From QQWI01 sp964522015 (GTDB taxonomy: Bacteria; Bacillota; Clostridia; Peptostreptococcales; Acidaminobacteraceae), in the NCBI GenBank assembly GCA_964522015.1, contig CAZFST010000009.1, forward strand, positions 1 through 64,000: a DNA stretch of 64,000 nt, given 5' to 3'. This document shows positions 60,851 through 64,000 of the stretch, in pieces. The translations under genes and the position numbers were made by a program. How positions within the stretch are numbered: position 1 is the stretch's first letter; every line of letters starts with the position of its first letter. The notes below the pieces were generated by a model. That model ran no database searches, had not been told where the DNA came from, and saw only the letters and a list, made by a program, of their open reading frames with translations.

Positions 60851-62260
60851 CTATACCGATGGTTTAAACTCTATACCAAATTGTTCGATTTTCTCGTAAA
60901 ACGTGGATCTTGCCATCCCAAGGAGTTTTGCAGCCTGTTGCTTATTGCCACAAGAGTAGACCAAGGCTTCTTGAACTGCATCTCTTTCCAGTAGCGCGTA
61001 GCGTTCTTTCATGGTCATGACCCCACTAACATTGGGGATTGGGGCTTCCATCGCCAGGTGAATGGGTAAATGTTGGGTGTCCAGTTGATCCTGATCGCAC
61101 AAGTTAATGGCACGCTCAATGACATTTTCAAGTTCTCTTACATTACCAGGCCAACGGTAGGCATATAATCGGTTCATAAAACGGTCTGAAACCCCAGTGA
61201 TGACCCGTCCCATATTGTGAGAAAGTTTGTCGATCAAAGCTCTTACCAGAAGGCCCATGTCGTCTTTGCGCTCACGCAAAGGTGGAATATGAAGGGTCAT
61301 GACATTTAGGCGGTAATACAGATCTTCACGAAATAATTTCTCTTGAATTTGCGTCAGCAGATCCTTGTTAGTAGCGGCAATCACCCGAACATCCACCCGA
61401 ATGGAAACATGGCCTCCGATCCGCTCGAATTCTCGTTCTTGAAGGACCCTCAGGAGCTTGACCTGCATTTCCATGGGCATGTCACCGATTTCGTCCAGAA
61501 AAATGGTGCCTTTATTGGCAAGCTCGAATTTACCCATCTTGCCGCCTTTTTTAGCCCCGGTAAAGGCCCCGTCTTCGTAACCAAACAGCTCAGATTCCAG
61601 TAAGTCTTTAGGGATTGCGGCGCAGTTGACCTTGACAAAAGGACCATAGCCTCTGCCACTATCGTTGTGAATGGCATGGGCAAACAGCTCTTTGCCAGTC
61701 CCGCTTTCTCCTAGCAGCAACACATTTGAAGCCGTCATGGCCGCCTTCTTGGCCATATGCTTCGCAGATTCCATATTGTCACTGATACCAATAATGGTAT
61801 CAAAGGCATACTTGGCACCAAGAATACGCTTCAGTTCACTGCGGGCATGGACCAGTTCTTGGCTCAGCTGCTTGTTCTTATGGATAATCTCTGTCATGGC
61901 TTCAATATCTTGAAACAGCACCATGCCAAACCCATAAAGCACTTCCCCGTCATCCCCCACCACGGGTATCCGATGAACTAGAGCTGTATGGCCATTTTCG
62001 AAGGTATGTGGAATTGCGATCTCAGCTTGTTTCTTTTGTAACACATAAGGAAATCGGGTGTTTTTATCAATCTCTTGAACAGGATGACCCATAATAGCAT
62101 CCTTGTCATGACCAAGATACTGGGCAAAACTATCGTTGATCATCATGATAAGCCCATTTTTGTCCACCAGGATCATGGGCACGGGAACGGGATCGAAAAT
62201 TTGCTCCATTGCCTTTAAGAAGCCTGTATCTAATGGCATATTGCTATTATTAATATCCAA
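60851..62260 (-). CDS. PAS-containing sigma-54-dependent activator
   Basis: A 469-residue regulator. PAS domain (about 12-120; PVPMILVDKNGLIMMINDSF), helical linker, AAA+ domain (Walker A GESGTGKE, the sigma-54 contact GAFTGA, Walker B GTIFLDEIGDMP, arginine finger region PLRERKDD, WPGNVRELENVIERA) and a Fis-type helix-turn-helix (NKQQAAKLLGMARSTFYEKI). I start at a TTG at 62260 with GGAGG five bases upstream; a later ATG is eight codons in. It presumably activates the sigma-54 promoter at 60492. Confidence 0.92.
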   Translation of the reverse strand: MDINNSNMPLDTGFLKAMEQIFDPVPVPMILVDKNGLIMMINDSFAQYLGHDKDAIMGHPVQEIDKNTRFPYVLQKKQAEIAIPHTFENGHTALVHRIPVVGDDGEVLYGFGMVLFQDIEAMTEIIHKNKQLSQELVHARSELKRILGAKYAFDTIIGISDNMESAKHMAKKAAMTASNVLLLGESGTGKELFAHAIHNDSGRGYGPFVKVNCAAIPKDLLESELFGYEDGAFTGAKKGGKMGKFELANKGTIFLDEIGDMPMEMQVKLLRVLQEREFERIGGHVSIRVDVRVIAATNKDLLTQIQEKLFREDLYYRLNVMTLHIPPLRERKDDMGLLVRALIDKLSHNMGRVITGVSDRFMNRLYAYRWPGNVRELENVIERAINLCDQDQLDTQHLPIHLAMEAPIPNVSGVMTMKERYALLERDAVQEALVYSCGNKQQAAKLLGMARSTFYEKIEQFGIEFKPSV

Positions 62261-62400
62261 GGAAACCTCCAGCACCACTGATAGCATCAGATGAATAAAT
62301 GTGTAATCCACTGACCATTACTCCTGTTACCACTTCTAAACACAAACCGATGACAAGTAAAGAAGGTATTGTCCCCTTATTTCTCACATAAGATTTGAGA

Positions 62401-62892
62401 TTACCTTAGATTCTTCACCACATTTAAGGAGCCTGCAGAATGACGTAATATGTGGTTCAGTAGGGCTTCGCACCCTACCACCACATCTTTATAGGTTTCA
62501 TCAAAGTTTCCAGTATACCAAGGATCAGCAATATCTCCTGGCTTATCTGTAAAATCTAGTAGGCGTCTGATCTTTGAGAGGGGGTCTGTTGTGACAATCC
62601 GCAGTGTGTTTTTCACATTGGCACTATCCATACACACCAAGAAGTCGTAAGTATCATAATCAGAAGGCTTGAGTTGAACCGCTACCTTTCCAGAGCATCC
62701 TATCCCCATTTCACTGAGCTTTTTAACTGTGCCTCTGTGGACTGGATTCCCAATCTCCTCCCGGCTGGTAGCAGTAGAAGCAATCACTAAGTAATCTGAT
62801 AGTCCCCTTTGTTCCACCTGATTCCGAAACACAAACTCAGCCATTGGACTACGACAGATATTGCCATGGCAAATAAACATCACATGTATCAT
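62401..62892 (-). CDS. low-molecular-weight protein tyrosine phosphatase
   Basis: A 163-residue phosphatase: P-loop ICHGNICRSP (nucleophile Cys8, Arg14) at the N-terminus and general-acid Asp in ADPWYTGNF near residue 125. It starts at the ATG at 62892, seven bases behind AAGGAG. The target is unknown. Confidence 0.92.
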   Translation of the reverse strand: MIHVMFICHGNICRSPMAEFVFRNQVEQRGLSDYLVIASTATSREEIGNPVHRGTVKKLSEMGIGCSGKVAVQLKPSDYDTYDFLVCMDSANVKNTLRIVTTDPLSKIRRLLDFTDKPGDIADPWYTGNFDETYKDVVVGCEALLNHILRHSAGSLNVVKNLR

Positions 62893-63014
62893 GTATTCAC
62901 TCCTTTTTTGCTGAAAGTAATATCTACATGATAGCACACCGTAAAGAAAACTTCTTCTCCAAATCAAAAGAGCTGCTTTCATGTGCTAGCAAGCTTATTC
63001 CTTAAAAACAGCGC

Positions 63015-63126
63015 TTTTTCCCTAAACGCCGGCGTCATTTTCCTAAACACAGGCATCATTTTCCTATATACGTTCTTCGTTTTCCTAAAACGAAGCATCG
63101 TTTTCCTAAATCGGACACCGTTTTCC
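63015..63126. repeat. 21-bp degenerate tandem repeat
   Basis: Five units start TTTTCCTA(A/T)A and have variable ends; the phase is 21, 21, 21 and 20 bases (starts at about 63016, 63038, 63059, 63080, 63101, with a partial sixth at 63121). It stops just before the -35 box of the plus-strand gene at 63195. Read on the minus strand it would code F-R-K heptads, but without a credible start. Confidence 0.85.
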
Positions 63127-63129
63127 ACC

Positions 63130-63157
63130 TTGCCAGGATATCGAAACCGTGTATAAT
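63130..63157 (+). promoter_or_regulatory. sigma-A promoter of the 78-residue gene
   Basis: TTGCCA (63130-63135), a 16-base spacer and TATAAT (63152-63157) lie about 38 bp upstream of the start codon. Confidence 0.78.
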
Positions 63158-63194
63158 CAAGGTATAAGAACAACAACACCAAGGAGGAAACACA

Positions 63195-63431
63195 ATGTCA
63201 AATGTAATCAGATTAAAACACTCAGAAAAAGGTATCGGCGTCAATTTCTTAAATGAGCACGAAGAAGACAACTACAAAGAAATTATCGAAAGTATTAAGC
63301 CTTTAGTGTCAGAAGAAATTTCCCTTAGTGCAGCAGATGTTAAATGGGATTTAGACAATATGGAATTGGGACACTCAGATCCAGTAGCCAATCAGTTGTT
63401 AAAAAACTTCACATTGCAATTAGCTAGCTAA
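63195..63431 (+). CDS. small hypothetical protein
   Basis: A 78-residue, acidic, soluble protein that I do not recognise. It starts MSNVIRLKHSEKGIGVNF and has a helical middle (EEDNYKEIIESIKPLV) and an ending VANQLLKNFTLQLAS. It has a clean promoter, AAGGAGG seven bases before the ATG, and its own terminator, so it is very likely a real, well-expressed single gene. The neighbouring tandem repeats are immediately upstream of its promoter. Confidence 0.8.
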   Translation: MSNVIRLKHSEKGIGVNFLNEHEEDNYKEIIESIKPLVSEEISLSAADVKWDLDNMELGHSDPVANQLLKNFTLQLAS

Positions 63432-63432
63432 A

Positions 63433-63468
63433 AGAGCTTATCTCCGAAAAGAAGATAAGCTCTTTTTT
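63433..63468 (+). terminator. terminator of the 78-residue gene
   Basis: AGAGCTTATCT pairs with AGATAAGCTCT, followed by TTTTTTG on the plus strand, directly after the stop. Confidence 0.92.
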
Positions 63469-63552
63469 GTTTTTGCTTTGACTTGGACTTGAGGATCAGT
63501 TCAAAGTATTTAATTTTTACATATACAGTATCATTGAAAAGTTTTTATTAGA

Positions 63553-63807
63553 TCAAGAAACGTTAAAGAACTGTTTAATCTGTGATACAACTTCTTCTTC
63601 ATCGGGGCCAGATACTTCGATATCAATCATATCCTGATAACTTGCTCTAAGTGACAGAAGACTTAAGATGCTTTTAGGATTAGCCTCTGCTCCACCCTTG
63701 AAAATCCGAACTTCTGATTGGGTCTGTGAACATATTTTTACCAACTGAGAGGCTGGTCTAGCGTGCATACCCTCTTTTAGTGAAACCATTTCAGAAAATC
63801 TAATCAT
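63553..63807 (-). CDS. HPr-like phosphocarrier protein
   Basis: An 84-residue HPr-like protein with His15 in GMHARPAS and PKSILSLLSL at the regulatory Ser position. It is divergent from the HPr at 42531. It follows a family 1 glycosidase gene by 13 bp, so it may serve a beta-glucoside PTS coded beyond the window. CGGAGG precedes the ATG. Confidence 0.88.
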   Translation of the reverse strand: MIRFSEMVSLKEGMHARPASQLVKICSQTQSEVRIFKGGAEANPKSILSLLSLRASYQDMIDIEVSGPDEEEVVSQIKQFFNVS

Positions 63808-63820
63808 GTTAACCTCCGCT

Positions 63821-64000
63821 TTATAATACTGCTCCATTTGATGCAATGACGGCTTTATACCACTCAAAACTTTTTTTCTTCGAGCGCTTTAGAGTGCCAC
63901 TGCCATCATTCTCCTTATCAACATAAATAAAACCGTAACGCTTTTTCATTTCGCCAGTGGATGCACTAACTAAATCGATACATCCCCACGTGGTATAACC
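63821..64000 (-). CDS. family 1 glycosidase (6-phospho-beta-glucosidase), 3' end
   Basis: The last 59 codons of a gene cut by the window edge. The translation GYTTWGCIDLVSASTGEMKK, then RYGFIYVD, then KKKSFEWYKAVIASNG is the typical C-terminus of GH1 6-phospho-beta-glucosidases (BglA/AscB type). Confidence 0.92.
   Translation of the reverse strand, partial: GYTTWGCIDLVSASTGEMKKRYGFIYVDKENDGSGTLKRSKKKSFEWYKAVIASNGAVL

Noticed and set aside
63015..63126. Possible CRISPR array
   Set aside because: Units are directly adjacent, 21 bp, degenerate and without spacers; no cas genes are present.
62979..63182. Minus-strand frame coding F-R-K heptad repeats
   Set aside because: It results from the 21-bp DNA repeat; it has no ribosome site and overlaps the promoter and leader of the plus-strand gene at 63195.

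Overview
The window comes from a low-GC, Gram-positive, anaerobic bacterium, most likely a member of the Clostridia. This is inferred from the strong AGGAGG-type ribosome binding sites, the frequent TTG/GTG starts, the anaerobic (cbi-type) corrinoid pathway, the PTS fructose operon, the AbiE toxin-antitoxin pair, and an hgcAB pair of the kind found in some anaerobic Firmicutes. I cannot name a genus from the sequence alone. Almost all genes lie on the minus strand; the plus-strand exceptions are a DUF1801 gene, an aldo-keto reductase/YCII pair and one 78-residue gene.

Bases 1 to 16,500 are an accessory region. It holds single genes of mixed function (unknown, SDR epimerase, ART-like, DUF881, DUF6886, phosphoesterase, acetyltransferases, TerD-VWA, an XRE regulator with a FliG-like tail, AbiE, an MFS transporter, a TolB-like lipoprotein). 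It is littered with decay and duplication: a second, internally deleted copy of the MFS gene end, a 35-codon remnant of the TerD-VWA gene, broken GNAT and YdeI-like genes, a duplicated 68-bp terminator block and a dispersed approximately 70-bp element.

Bases 16,950 to 20,300 carry hgcA and hgcB, the two genes for mercury methylation, both with their diagnostic motifs. They lie next to a MerR-type regulator and a divergent aldo-keto reductase whose promoter has a 19-bp spacer filled by a perfect palindrome, the classical MerR target. A split V4R/class III cyclase pair follows.

Bases 22,050 to 42,360 are a tetrapyrrole supercluster read toward lower coordinates from a cobalamin riboswitch: cbiK, cbiC, a cbiD-cbiE fusion, cbiT, cbiL, cbiF, cbiG, cbiH, cbiJ, the cobalt transporter cbiMNQO, hemA, a precorrin-2 dehydrogenase, a hemC-cobA-hemD triple fusion, hemB and hemL. 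Together these cover glutamyl-tRNA to cobyrinic acid. A 7TMR-DISM sensor kinase and its response regulator sit immediately behind hemL.

Bases 42,490 to 48,740 hold a fructose PTS operon (fruR, fruK, EIIA, EIIBC, HPr) with an unusual array of CGAAA operator repeats, then a GGDEF-EAL protein. Bases 48,860 to 62,260 form an acyl-CoA locus: a sigma-54 activator, a clear sigma-54 promoter, a fused KASIII-like/CoA-transferase protein, two alpha/beta hydrolases, a thiolase, a Liv-type ABC importer with its binding protein, a FabG-type reductase and a MaoC hydratase. The likely theme is import and CoA-activation of a small carboxylic or keto acid, feeding the acetoacetyl-CoA/3-hydroxybutyryl-CoA node. 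The window ends with a tyrosine phosphatase, a tandem-repeat tract, a small well-expressed-looking unknown protein, a second HPr-like protein and the 3' end of a family 1 glycosidase gene.
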